A stretch of 64,000 bases of DNA, taken from NCBI RefSeq assembly GCF_041154505.1, contig NZ_AP028673.1, forward strand, positions 102,055-166,054, written 5' to 3'. Source of the stretch: Acidovorax sp. A79 (GTDB taxonomy: Bacteria; Pseudomonadota; Gammaproteobacteria; Burkholderiales; Burkholderiaceae_C). Positions 38,114 to 46,774 of the stretch are shown here, piece after piece. Position 1 is the first letter of the stretch. Every line of letters starts with the position of its first letter. The notes under the pieces were generated by a model. That model worked only from the letters and a program-made list of their open reading frames with translations, was not told where the DNA came from and ran no database searches. The position numbers and the translations under genes were made by a program.

Positions 38114-39171
38114 GGTGTCACGGGTATTGAAAGGTGAAGGCTAGTGCCCGCCCCAGGCGCGCACTGCAGATCCAGGGTGCCGCCCAACTCACGTGCCCGC
38201 TCTTTCATGCCAAGCAGGCCTCGAGCATCACTGCGGTGGGGGCCTGCGGCGAGGCCCACACCATCATCGCGGATCTCCAGCGACAGCCGATTGGGCGCCT
38301 CCTGCCGCAAGGACACCCAAACCTTCCCGGCATGAGCGTGTTTGGCAATGTTGATCAGTGCCTCCTGGAAGATGCGGAACACACTGGTCGCACGGTCGAT
38401 CTCCAGCCCCTCCAGCGTGTCCGAGGTTTCCCACTGGCATTGCAGCGCATGCCGCGCCGCAAACTGGCGCAGCTCGCGCTGCATGGCCGAGGCCAGCCCC
38501 AAGTGGTCGAGCCCGCTGGGCCGCAACTCCTCGGACATCTCCCGCACCGACTGGATGGCCTGGCGCGTGATGTGCATGAGGTCCGCCGCGATCTCCTGGA
38601 GCGCAGGATCGTTGACCCGACGCTGCACGCGCTGAGCGTTCATCTTGATGGAGGCCAGCAGCCCGCCCAGCACATCGTGCAGCTCACGCGCGAACAGGGT
38701 CCGCTGGCGCTCGCGCTCCTGGTTGATGTGCGCAGCCAGTTGCTGCAGATCGTTGCGCGCCTGGCGCAGCTCTTCTTCGCGCAGGGTCTGCTCGGTTACA
38801 TCAATGCCCACCCCCATCACCGCAGGTCGGCCCCGGTAGGCCATGCGCGAACCATGCACCTCAAGCAGCACGATACGCCCCTGCTTGTGAATGGCAGGGG
38901 TGATGTAGCGCACGCTGTCGATCTCACCTGCGATCCGCTGGTGGTACATCTTCAGCGTGTAGTCGATGGACGATGGAGGGACGAGGTCGCGCAGCGACAT
39001 GCCGACGATCTCGGAACGGCTGCGCCCGAAGAACTGGGCCCAGGTCTCGTTCGAGTACACGAAGATTTCATCCTGTATGACATAGATGCCCGTGATCGAC
39101 TGCTCGACGATCGCTTTGAATGACAGGTCCAGATAGTCATCTGCGGTCGAAGGTGGAAGCTGGAGCTGCAT
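38110..39171 (-). CDS. PAS sensor histidine kinase (HisKA_3 type)
   Basis: A 353-aa protein with no membrane segment. A PAS domain spans ~15-130 (YVIQDEIFVYSNETWAQFFG). The dimerisation/phospho-acceptor helix holds the His in RTLFARELHDVLGGLLAS. The C-terminal ATPase has N-box LINIAKHA and G-box DDGVGL motifs. The type is UhpB/NarX-like but soluble, so it senses a cytoplasmic or diffusible signal. It partners the response regulator downstream. Confidence 0.9.
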   Translation of the reverse strand: MQLQLPPSTADDYLDLSFKAIVEQSITGIYVIQDEIFVYSNETWAQFFGRSRSEIVGMSLRDLVPPSSIDYTLKMYHQRIAGEIDSVRYITPAIHKQGRIVLLEVHGSRMAYRGRPAVMGVGIDVTEQTLREEELRQARNDLQQLAAHINQERERQRTLFARELHDVLGGLLASIKMNAQRVQRRVNDPALQEIAADLMHITRQAIQSVREMSEELRPSGLDHLGLASAMQRELRQFAARHALQCQWETSDTLEGLEIDRATSVFRIFQEALINIAKHAHAGKVWVSLRQEAPNRLSLEIRDDGVGLAAGPHRSDARGLLGMKERARELGGTLDLQCAPGAGTSLHLSIPVTP

Positions 39172-39227
39172 GGGTCGGTCGTGGCGGGATCAATACAGGA
39201 CAACGGTAGGGGGCGGGCGCTCTCGCG

Positions 39228-40695
39228 TCAAGCGGTGATCGTGGGGGTGACATAAGATCCGCAGGTCACCACCAGGTCACCATGGCGTTCGAAGTAAGCG
39301 GACTTGGTCATCGCCTCCTGCGTGAGCGGGTGCAGCCAACGATAGCTCACATGGCCACTACCCTGGCGCCGCGCGCTGGCGACGATCTCGGCCACGAAAT
39401 GCTTGCCATCCAGATCCTTGAAGTTGCGGCCATCTACACCGACCAATCGGGTGTTAGTGCCATGGGCAACACAGTGAACGTCAGTCGAGTACAACACTAG
39501 GTAAAGGTCCCGGTCGATGAGTTCGACGTTCTGAGGGGTGTTGACCTGTTCAATCAGTGCGGCGCCGCCACGGCTCCGTAGTATCCCTACGGCCCGCTGC
39601 ACGAGAGCCTTTGCATCATCTGCGCTGGCATGGGCTTGGGTTCCCAGGTCGAAAGACGCCACCGATTGCACCAGTTGCAGTGCCTGCTGGTGCAGCGCTG
39701 CGACCGGTTCGGCAGCATTGCGACTGAGCGATGCGTTCTGACGCGTCAGCACATCCAGATCCGCGATAGACGCACCAATTGCATGCATGCCTGCCGTTTG
39801 CTGCCGGACCGCCGTAGCCATGGCCTCGATGATGCTCGCCACCTGCTGTACGCCGTCCAGCAGTCCCGCCATGGTCCGGCCTGTCTGTCCGGCCATCTCG
39901 GCACCGGCATCAACACTGCGGGCCGACCCTTCGATGAGGGTGCGCACCTCGCGAGAGGCTGCGGCGGAGCGCGTTGCGAGGTTGCGCACCTCGTTGGCCA
40001 CTACGGCAAACCCTCGCCCCGCGTCCCCCGCCCGTGCAGCCTCTACCGCAGCGTTGAGTGCAAGGATGTTGGTCTGAAACGCGATGTTGTCGATCAGGCT
40101 GATGATCTCGCCAATCTTGCGCGAGCTGCCTGTGATGCTGCCCATGGTTTCCACCAGCCGTTGGATCACCTGTGCGCCTTGCTTCGCTTGCTCCAGCACG
40201 CCGTTGGCTATGTGGTGCCCCGTTGGGCATCATCGGCATTGGCCTGCAGGGCTGGTGCCAACTGCTCCATAGAGCCGTTGACATCGTCTATCGACGACGC
40301 CAACGTGCTCATCATGGCGGCAAAGCGCGTGTGGTCGCTGCCCACATGGCCCGAAGATGTCGCGATGGCCAATGTGCCTGCATGCACATCGCGCACCACG
40401 GCAGCCATGCGCTGCTGAAGCGCGGCCAGATCCTGAAGCAGCGGTTCCGCCGGGTCTGCACCGCGCGGATCTTGCGGCGGTGCCTCCAGCGCGCCCGCCA
40501 CCAACTGCTGCACCTGCCTACGTGCCTGTGCCAGACGACCGGCGTTCCGGGCCGATCGAATGGCCAGCCCAGCATAGCAACAGCCGGCAAGCACAAGGCA
40601 AGCCATGACCCCCAGCTGCATCTGGCTTGGCGGTGCCATCGCCAATGCGGCAACTCCCCCCACCACGGAGAAAGCCGCAAGCGCATGCGCCGCCA
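39228..40695 (-). pseudogene. Chemoreceptor gene, 5'-truncated and frameshifted
   Basis: The 3' part (39228-40199 and a little upstream) encodes a signalling hairpin ([19 protein letters not shown]) and a C-terminal Cache-like sensor ([20 protein letters not shown]). The 5' part (40208-40695) lies in another frame, with membrane helices and a coiled coil. The frames part near 40210. At ~40695 the sequence becomes that of an antisense methyltransferase gene, so the true start is lost. It is thus probably non-functional. Confidence 0.75.
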
Positions 40696-42362
40696 CCGGC
40701 ATCGAGCAGGCCCTCGGCCGCCATGTTGATGTCGCAATCAACCACGACGCCGACGCCATCGGCATGCACGAGGTCAACCACCCGCAGACCCGGCACTACC
40801 GCGAAGACATCCGCAAGGTTGATCCGCTGGCGGTAACCCGCGGCGAGCTGGTGGGTCTGCTGCATGCCTCCCCAGACTGCACGCACCACAGCCAGGCGCT
40901 GGGCGGCCAGCCGCGCTCGCAGGAGATCCGCTCTCTGGCCTGGATGGTGCACCGGTGGGCCGGCAAGACCCGCCCCGATGTCATCACGCTCGAAAACGTC
41001 GAGCAGATGCTGCAGTGGTCCCCGCTGATTGCCAAGCGCTGCCCCGTCACCGGCCGGGTCATCACGCTGGACAAGACGAAAGACGCGGCCGGCAAGACCA
41101 CGTACAGGGTGGCCGCCCCCGGCGAGGTGGTGCCCCGCAACAACCAGTTCCTGGTACCCGACCCCAGGCGCAAGGGCAAGAACTGGGAGCACTTTGTGGC
41201 CGGCCTGCGCGCCATGGGCTACAAGGTCGAGTGGCGGGTGATCTGCAACGCCAAGGTGGGCTGCCGCAGCACGCGCACCCGGCTCTACATGATCGAGCGA
41301 TGCGATGGCCTACCTATCGTGTGGCCCGAGCAGACCCACGCCAAGAAGCCCACGGGCAAGCTCAAGGCCTACCGACAGGCCGCCGAGTGCATCGACTGGA
41401 GCATCCCCGGCACCAGCATCTTCGGCCGCAAGAAAGAGCTTGCCGAGGCCACCATGCGGCGCATCGCCTACGGCATGAAGAAGTTCGTGCTGGAGAGCCC
41501 AGACCCGTTCATCGTCGAGGGCGCGGCCCGCGCTTTCGTGCCCGTGACGCACACGCGCGACATTGCCTATGACGTGGCCGACCCCCTGCGCACCATCACT
41601 ACGGCCAAGGGCGGCGAAACGGCACTCGTGTCCGCCTATCTCGTGCAGGCCGGCCATGGCGAGGGCCAGGGCGACAGCAAGCGCCGGAGCTACGGCGTGA
41701 ACGATGTCACCGGGCCCGTGGGCACCGTCACCGCGAGCGGAGGCGGCCAGAGCTTGGCCACCGCCTTCATGGTGCAGGCCAACGGCGGGCACAACACCGT
41801 TCACGCGCGCGACCTGCGCGACGGGGTATCCACCGTCACCACCAGCGGCAGCCAGCAGCAGCTCGCCGTGGCCCACCTCACAACGCTGCGCAAGCACAGC
41901 GTCGGCCGCGATGCGCGAGATCCGGTGCCCGTGGTCTCCGCCGGCGGCGAGCACCACGCCCTGGTGCAGTACGAGCTGAGCAAGGAAGACGAGGCAGGCG
42001 CCCTGCGCTGCGCCGCGTTCCTCATGCGCTACCACGCCAGCGGCGGCCAGTGGGCCGACCTGCGCGACCCCATGACCACCATCACGACGCACGACCGTCT
42101 GGCGCTGGTGACCGTGTGGTACCGGGGCGAGCCCTGGGTGATCGTGGACATCACGCTGCGCATGCTGGTGCCGCGCGAGCTCTACAACGCCCAGGACTTC
42201 CCGCCCGACTACGTGATCGACCGCACATCCAGCGGCAAGAAGCTCACGAAGACAGCCCAGGTGCGGATGGCCGGGAACAGCGTCAGCCCGCTGCCCATGC
42301 GGCTGATCGTGAGCCTGAACTACCAGGAAGCAGCCGAGGAAGTAATGAGCAAGGCTGCTTGA
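40690..42362 (+). pseudogene. Phage DNA cytosine methyltransferase, 5'-truncated
   Basis: The recognisable protein begins at TGIEQALGRHVDVAINHDAD near 40,696. The usual start, with the FAGGGG-type AdoMet loop (motif I), is missing. Remaining motifs are SPDCTHHS (motif IV area), ENVEQM (VI), TRTRLYMIERCD (VIII) and RMAGNSVSP (X). Without motif I it should not bind AdoMet normally. The upstream codons are antisense to the chemoreceptor, which supports a recombination join. The rest of the frame is intact to 42362. Confidence 0.75.
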
Positions 42363-42378
42363 CAAAGACAGACATCAA

Positions 42379-43017
42379 TCAGGCTTTTTTCCGCAGATTC
42401 ACGATCCACGCCGTGAAGACGAGCAACGCAGACATGAGCAACAAACCACTTTCAGTGGTTGTCGGGATCGAAGCTGGAGTGCTTATTGCCTGTTCCTCGA
42501 CCTTCAATGCGTATTCATCAGTATCAAGGGCCCAAGTCGCACCTGAGTTACTCGTTATGTACGCTGTGGTTGGACCCGGGCCCACGGCCCAGCGGTAAAT
42601 ATCTCCCGCTGCTTGCGACTTCGCAACAACCCAAATGGCATTGCCCGCAGTGAAGGATTTGCTACCTTGAAACCGAACATTGGCCATAGTGCTGGTGACC
42701 GGATCAATGGCAGTGAATCCGCTGCAGTCTGCAAAGTTGGGGATTGTCCCGCCGGGGCCATCAGAGCAGACCTGTACACCAAAGGTGCTCCCTGATCCTG
42801 ACTGCAGCGAGATCAGGAGAGTTACTAAATTAACAGTGACATTGGTGGCGGGGTTAGCGATACGGTAGGCCGTCTGTTGCGTGGCGGTGATACCGCTGTA
42901 CCACCCCGGGCTAGCGGAAGCGAGTGTGTCATGAAGCACCACTGGAGCAGCTTGGACAGAAATTGACGTGCTTGAGAGAAGGAGTGCTCCGATGCACCTC
43001 CATTTTTTGATGAGCAT
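42379..43017 (-). CDS. Exported protein with IPTL/PEP-like sorting tail
   Basis: A 212-aa protein with signal peptide (GALLLSSTSISVQA). The mature part resembles choice-of-anchor proteins, with strands (VTLLISLQSGSGSTFGVQVC) and a WVVAKSQAAGDIYRWAV block. The C-terminal tail reads PASIPTTTESGLLLMSALLV, then a hydrophobic stretch and NLRKKA. This sorting-type signal differs from the IPTL consensus by TT in place of LxxW. It is antisense to, and inserted between, phage-type genes, with lower GC, so it may be a moron gene. Confidence 0.65.
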   Translation of the reverse strand: MLIKKWRCIGALLLSSTSISVQAAPVVLHDTLASASPGWYSGITATQQTAYRIANPATNVTVNLVTLLISLQSGSGSTFGVQVCSDGPGGTIPNFADCSGFTAIDPVTSTMANVRFQGSKSFTAGNAIWVVAKSQAAGDIYRWAVGPGPTTAYITSNSGATWALDTDEYALKVEEQAISTPASIPTTTESGLLLMSALLVFTAWIVNLRKKA

Positions 43018-43150
43018 TTCAGGTCACATTTGATTGCAAAGCCCGCAATCCTATTCGGGTCTTCCCCCGATGCAACAAAAAAATGCACAGCCTGTGCATT
43101 CCTCAAAACCCGCCCCGCTCATGCGGGGTTTTTCATTTCTGGAGTCGTCG

Positions 43151-43408
43151 ATGCAATACATCCTCACCCAAGCCGAATACGACGCGCTGCGCGCCGAGCA
43201 AATGGTCAACCTGACTGCTAGCAAAGACGAGCTGCAGAAATTGTGCACCACCGCAGCCAAACACATTCCAGTGAGCCTCCCTTGGGCCCCTCGTAGAGCG
43301 CCAGTACCTTGGGGTTGCATCCTCGACCCGGCAACCCAGCCCGTTTACTGCGATGAATGCCCGGCCCAAGCCATCTGTCCGCACGACGGCAAGGAATGGA
43401 GCCAGTGA
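43151..43408 (+). CDS. Small phage hypothetical protein
   Basis: It is 85 aa from the ATG at 43151 with GGAG upstream. It has QYILTQAEYDALRAEQ and a C-terminal CDECPAQAICPHDG cysteine cluster that may bind metal. It overlaps the next gene by a few codons, as in a compact phage operon. Confidence 0.5.
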   Translation: MQYILTQAEYDALRAEQMVNLTASKDELQKLCTTAAKHIPVSLPWAPRRAPVPWGCILDPATQPVYCDECPAQAICPHDGKEWSQ

Positions 43409-43608
43409 GCCCACCCGACTGGCACGCCGCAGACCGCGCCTACCAGCTCCACCACGCAACCTGCCCCACCTGCCGCGCCGCTGGCACTGCCCCTGGATCA
43501 AGGGAGCGGTGCCCGGCGGGTCAAGGGCTGTGGGCCACGTATCAACAGGCGGGAGATCCGCCGCACTTCACCTGGCTGCGGAAGCGGCAGGGAGGAAAGA
43601 AACCATGA
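43396..43608 (+). CDS. Small phage hypothetical protein
   Basis: A 70-aa protein (GTG alternative at 43405) with HATCPTCRAAG, a CxxC. The stop overlaps the next start as ATGA. It belongs to the same compact transcript. Confidence 0.45.
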   Translation: MEPVSPPDWHAADRAYQLHHATCPTCRAAGTAPGSRERCPAGQGLWATYQQAGDPPHFTWLRKRQGGKKP

Positions 43609-44213
43609 GCACACACCTGAAGGCCTATGTTGTGCACGAGGACGACGAGGGGAATTGCGCAGTTGTTTTCGCTACCAACGGGGCAACAGCGCGCCGCGAT
43701 GGTGCCAACGAACTGAACCTGACATTTGAAGAAGTCGAATCCTGCTGCCGAGAACCGGCACTCGATCAGTATGCCCCTGGGCCAGTACCAATGCACGCCA
43801 CCCTGGCGATCGGCTGGTGGCATGAGTGTGGGAACTGCCATTGCCGTTTCGATCAGGACGAGCGCCACGAATGCGACGACGAGCGCGAGGATGCATTTGA
43901 ACCAGTACAAAGCGAGACCCGCTCCACCTACTGTAGCCCCGCATGCATGATGGCCGACTGGGCTAAGAGCCGGGCAAGGCAAAACATAGAGCATGCGGCC
44001 ATTGAGGCGGCTCTGACCCGCTGGCCAGCGGCCACCAGCGCCGTCGGCGGTGAGTGCAACAAAGCATGGCCAAGCCGTGAGCGCGAGATTTATGCACAGT
44101 TCACCGTGCCGGGCCTGCGGTTCCCAGTGCGCTGGACGCTTGGCGAGAAAGTGGTGCATGTGTCGCCGTGCGATGCCGAGGCGTTCCAACGCCTCGGAGG
44201 CATCACCCCATGA
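43605..44213 (+). CDS. Phage hypothetical protein with Cys-rich motif
   Basis: It is 202 aa from the ATG at 43605, which has a GGGAGG site upstream. It contains WWHECGNCHCRFDQDERHEC and TYCSPACMMADW, which look like a zinc-binding module. No family is recognised. It overlaps both neighbours at ATGA junctions. Confidence 0.5.
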   Translation: MSTHLKAYVVHEDDEGNCAVVFATNGATARRDGANELNLTFEEVESCCREPALDQYAPGPVPMHATLAIGWWHECGNCHCRFDQDERHECDDEREDAFEPVQSETRSTYCSPACMMADWAKSRARQNIEHAAIEAALTRWPAATSAVGGECNKAWPSREREIYAQFTVPGLRFPVRWTLGEKVVHVSPCDAEAFQRLGGITP

Positions 44214-44533
44214 AGATCATCCACATCTCCTATGGCGGCCCCGACCGCAAGATCCGCGACGCCAGCGGCAAGGAATGGAAGTTCGAGATGCACCCACGTT
44301 TCGGACCCGCGGCGCTTGACCACCAGGGAGAGCACGCTGACAGCCAGCCGGCGCCTCGCTCACCCTTCTGGTCTGCAGTCACCCTTTGGACCCAGCAGGG
44401 CGGCGTCATCGGTCCCGATGGTTTCTGCATCTGGAAGCCCGAACCGGCATTCGAGCTGGCGCACCTCGGCGGACGGAACTATGCAATCGCCGGGTCAGCC
44501 CTGGCTGAAAAGTATCGGAGATTCACACCATGA
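44210..44533 (+). CDS. Phage hypothetical protein
   Basis: It is 107 aa from the ATG at 44210. No domain is recognised. It is coupled by ATGA overlap to both the preceding and following genes. Confidence 0.45.
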   Translation: MKIIHISYGGPDRKIRDASGKEWKFEMHPRFGPAALDHQGEHADSQPAPRSPFWSAVTLWTQQGGVIGPDGFCIWKPEPAFELAHLGGRNYAIAGSALAEKYRRFTP

Positions 44534-44805
44534 CCAGCACCAAAAAGCAGGCAAACAACGACACACGTTTTGTTACAGAACCCGCGCTGGATGGCAGCAC
44601 AGTCGCGCCCCAACCCGAATGGATTCTGGCCTCCAAGTACCAGGACCTGACGGGCGTCACCCGTGAAACGGTGAAGCAGCGCAAGAAGAGCGGGGTCTGG
44701 AAAGAGGGGCAACAGGTTGCTGTTGTCGCCAGGCGCCTTTACGTCAACATCAAAGCAGCCGACCAGTGGATAAACGACCAACTCCCCCAACCCCGCCGGG
44801 CGTAA
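44530..44805 (+). CDS. Excisionase-like protein
   Basis: A 91-aa protein with a winged-helix-like middle (WILASKYQDLTGVTRETVKQ and GVWKEGQQVAVVARRLYVNI) and a DQWIND helix, as in phage excisionases of the lambda Xis/Exc type. It sits directly upstream of and overlaps the integrase, the usual order. It would bend DNA for excision. Confidence 0.65.
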   Translation: MTSTKKQANNDTRFVTEPALDGSTVAPQPEWILASKYQDLTGVTRETVKQRKKSGVWKEGQQVAVVARRLYVNIKAADQWINDQLPQPRRA

Positions 44806-45956
44806 AAATTCGGCCATTCGTGGCCGGTGACCGCCTGCAGATCGCATTCACGCTTGATGGAGTGCAGTGCCGCGAGCTGCTCCCACCCTGCCCCATCAAC
44901 AAGTCGAGCATCCAGCGCGCAGCGTCATTGCGCGAAGAGATCAGGCGCAAGATCGATGAAGGGGCATTCGTCTATGCCGACTACTTCCCCGACAGTCCAC
45001 GCGCCGCGGCCCCCAAGAGGGACAGCACACTCATGGAGCGACTGCTGAGAAAGCAGCTCGAAACCTACGAGCGCCAGGTCGCCAACAGCCAGCTCTCCCC
45101 CTCCACCTACGGTGGCTACAAAAAGGCCCTCACCGGGGAACGCATGCGCCGCTGGCATGGCCTGCAGGTGCGAGATGTCACGCCGAGCATGCTGCGCGAG
45201 TGGGTAGCAGAAATGGACTGCACCAGCAAGGCTATCCGGAACACCCTCACCCCCCTGCGCAGCGTTTTCGAGGACGCGCTGAACGATGAGCTGATCGACT
45301 TCAACCCTTTCGACCGCGTGGCCCTGACGAAGCTCATCCGCCAGACAGCCAAGGCCAGCGACTACGTGGTCAGCCCGTTCACATCCACGGAGCGGGCAGC
45401 ATTGCTGGAGGCGTGCCGCCCGGACGAACGACCAATGCTGCAGTTCTGGTTTGGAACAGGCCTGCGCCCCGGAGAGCTGCAAGCGCTGGAATGGCGGCAC
45501 ATCGACTGGGACCGGTGCATTGCCCGCATCGAGCAGAACCAGGTGGCCGGCGTCATCAAGGCGCCCAAGACCGCCGCAGGCATCCGCGATGTGGACCTGG
45601 ACGCCAGCGCGATTGCCGCCCTGAAAGCCCAGCGCCCGCTCTCCGAAGCCAAAGGCCAGCGCATCTGGTTGAATCCCAGGGACGGGAAACCCTGGTCCAC
45701 CGACGCCCAGGTGCGAAAGACATTCTGGCTGCCGGTGTGCACCCGATCCGGCGTGGAGTACCGCAACCCCTACCAGGTCCGACACACCTACGCCTCCACG
45801 CTTTTGACGGCCGGGCAAAACCCCTGGTATGTTGCCGCCCAGCTCGGGCACGAAGACGTGGAGATGGTTTTTCGAACCTACGGGCGATTCATTCTGGAGG
45901 ACTACCAGAAGCCCAAGCCTGAATTGCGCATTGTGGGAAGTTCCAGATCGGTGTGA
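44766..45956 (+). CDS. Tyrosine recombinase (phage integrase)
   Basis: A 396-aa protein with a GTG start inside the excisionase-like gene. An N-terminal arm-binding domain (VKIRPFVAGDRLQIAF) precedes a SAM-like core-binding domain. The catalytic part has Arg in FGTGLRPGELQALEW, a HTYASTLL box (HxxR variant region, QVRHTYAS) and GHEDVEMVFRTYGRF with the nucleophilic Tyr. It looks intact. It belongs to the left, remnant element. Confidence 0.85.
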   Translation: MDKRPTPPTPPGVKIRPFVAGDRLQIAFTLDGVQCRELLPPCPINKSSIQRAASLREEIRRKIDEGAFVYADYFPDSPRAAAPKRDSTLMERLLRKQLETYERQVANSQLSPSTYGGYKKALTGERMRRWHGLQVRDVTPSMLREWVAEMDCTSKAIRNTLTPLRSVFEDALNDELIDFNPFDRVALTKLIRQTAKASDYVVSPFTSTERAALLEACRPDERPMLQFWFGTGLRPGELQALEWRHIDWDRCIARIEQNQVAGVIKAPKTAAGIRDVDLDASAIAALKAQRPLSEAKGQRIWLNPRDGKPWSTDAQVRKTFWLPVCTRSGVEYRNPYQVRHTYASTLLTAGQNPWYVAAQLGHEDVEMVFRTYGRFILEDYQKPKPELRIVGSSRSV

Positions 45957-46016
45957 ATTCGGTGTGATTTCGGTGTGAATTTCAGCACCCCGCCAGACAC
46001 TTCCGGGCAAAGAAAA

Positions 46017-46051
46017 ACCGCCACAGACTGGGGTTTCCAGTGTGTGGCGGT
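46017..46051. terminator. Hairpin downstream of the left integrase
   Basis: ACCGCCACAGACTGG pairs with CCAGTGTGTGGCGGT (one mismatch, short loop). A-rich DNA precedes it. It could end the integrase transcript, although the T-tract is weak on the plus strand. Confidence 0.5.
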
Positions 46052-46057
46052 GTCTTG

Positions 46058-46071
46058 TATGGTGCTGGCGG
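46058..46071. other. Candidate left attachment core (TATGGTG CTGGCGG)
   Basis: The sequence TATGGTG-CTGGCGG recalls TATGGTG-gag-CTGGCGG at 60371-60387, the 3' end of ssrA, with a 3-nt difference. It sits just left of arm-type repeats. The match is short and could be chance. Confidence 0.35.
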
Positions 46072-46132
46072 CTACTGAAAGAATCCTGCTAACCCGCATG
46101 AATGCTAGGTTTCCGCAATTCAGTTTTTTGGC

Positions 46133-46155
46133 TGTACCCCCGCTTGTACCCCCAC
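46133..46155. promoter_or_regulatory. Left integrase arm-type sites, two copies
   Basis: TGTACCCCCGC (46133-46143) and TTGTACCCCCAC (46144-46155) match the sites at 60119-60260 next to the right integrase. Their position 14 kb away fits the two arms of an integrated attP. Confidence 0.65.
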
Positions 46156-46247
46156 CCCAGTTTGGCTACCCACCAAACGGTGCGTGGCGTGAGGATGGCA
46201 CGCAGTGTGTAGCCGCGAAGAAAACAATTGATCGCGCGTGGACGGGC

Positions 46248-46477
46248 GGTAAACCCCTCAAAGCCCACAAACCCCACCAATCGGCCCCAGGGTGCATGTC
46301 GCCAAACCCGGGCGCTTGCCTTTTCACTTGCGTGCACTTCGACGGTCGGTAAACCCTCCAAAGCCTACAAACCCCACCAACCCACCCAGCCTGCGGGTAC
46401 GCGAATCGGCCTCCACTTTTTCACAGGCTCGCGTTTCTGCGGAAAAAAACCCTTCAAAACCCACCAAACCCTACCAA
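46248..46477. repeat. Direct repeat array of three ~33-bp units, 100-bp spacing
   Basis: Units start at ~46248 (GGTAAACCCCTCAAAGCC), 46348 (GGTAAACCCTCCAAAGCC) and ~46446, each ending in a CACCAA. The spacing is almost exactly 100 bp. Inverted counterparts occur at 58257-58405, where the 46338-46380 unit has a 44-bp near-identical match. The array could be replication iterons or a nucleoprotein site. Confidence 0.75.
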
Positions 46478-46774
46478 TCCCCCGGCCATAAGAGGCTCAA
46501 CACAAAGTCTCTCGGAGACTCCCACCTGGACAGAAAACTCTCCTGAGCAATGGCTGGTGTCACCCGTCTCAAAGACGGAAGGCTGCTTGCGCACCCGGAC
46601 ACCTCGCTATTCGTATGATCGGCCAAGGGGGTAAGAGCTGTATTCGCCAGTCAATTTGGCCGAGGCCAGCGGTGCCCGTTGCGACGCATCCAGACGTGCA
46701 TGCGTTGATGGCATGACTGCATTCGGCCACACTGCGAGGCTTCACTGGAAACAGACTTAGACCATGGCCCAACG
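46478..46774. other. Intergenic stretch before the HEPN-type gene
   Basis: No gene is supported. A perfect short dyad AGTCTC-TCG-GAGACT lies at 46506-46520. It probably holds the promoter of the following gene. Confidence 0.4.

Larger units (their letters stand above)
40690..46060. mobile_element. Prophage remnant with integrase at its right end
   Basis: The left junction at ~40,690 truncates both a chemoreceptor and a phage-type methyltransferase. The block contains overlapping small phage-like genes, an excisionase-like gene and a tyrosine integrase. No structural phage genes remain. The exact ends are not defined because no flanking repeat was found. Confidence 0.6.

Noticed and set aside
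46248..46477. CRISPR array
   Set aside because: Repeats are too few and degenerate, spacing is ~100 bp, and no cas genes are present.
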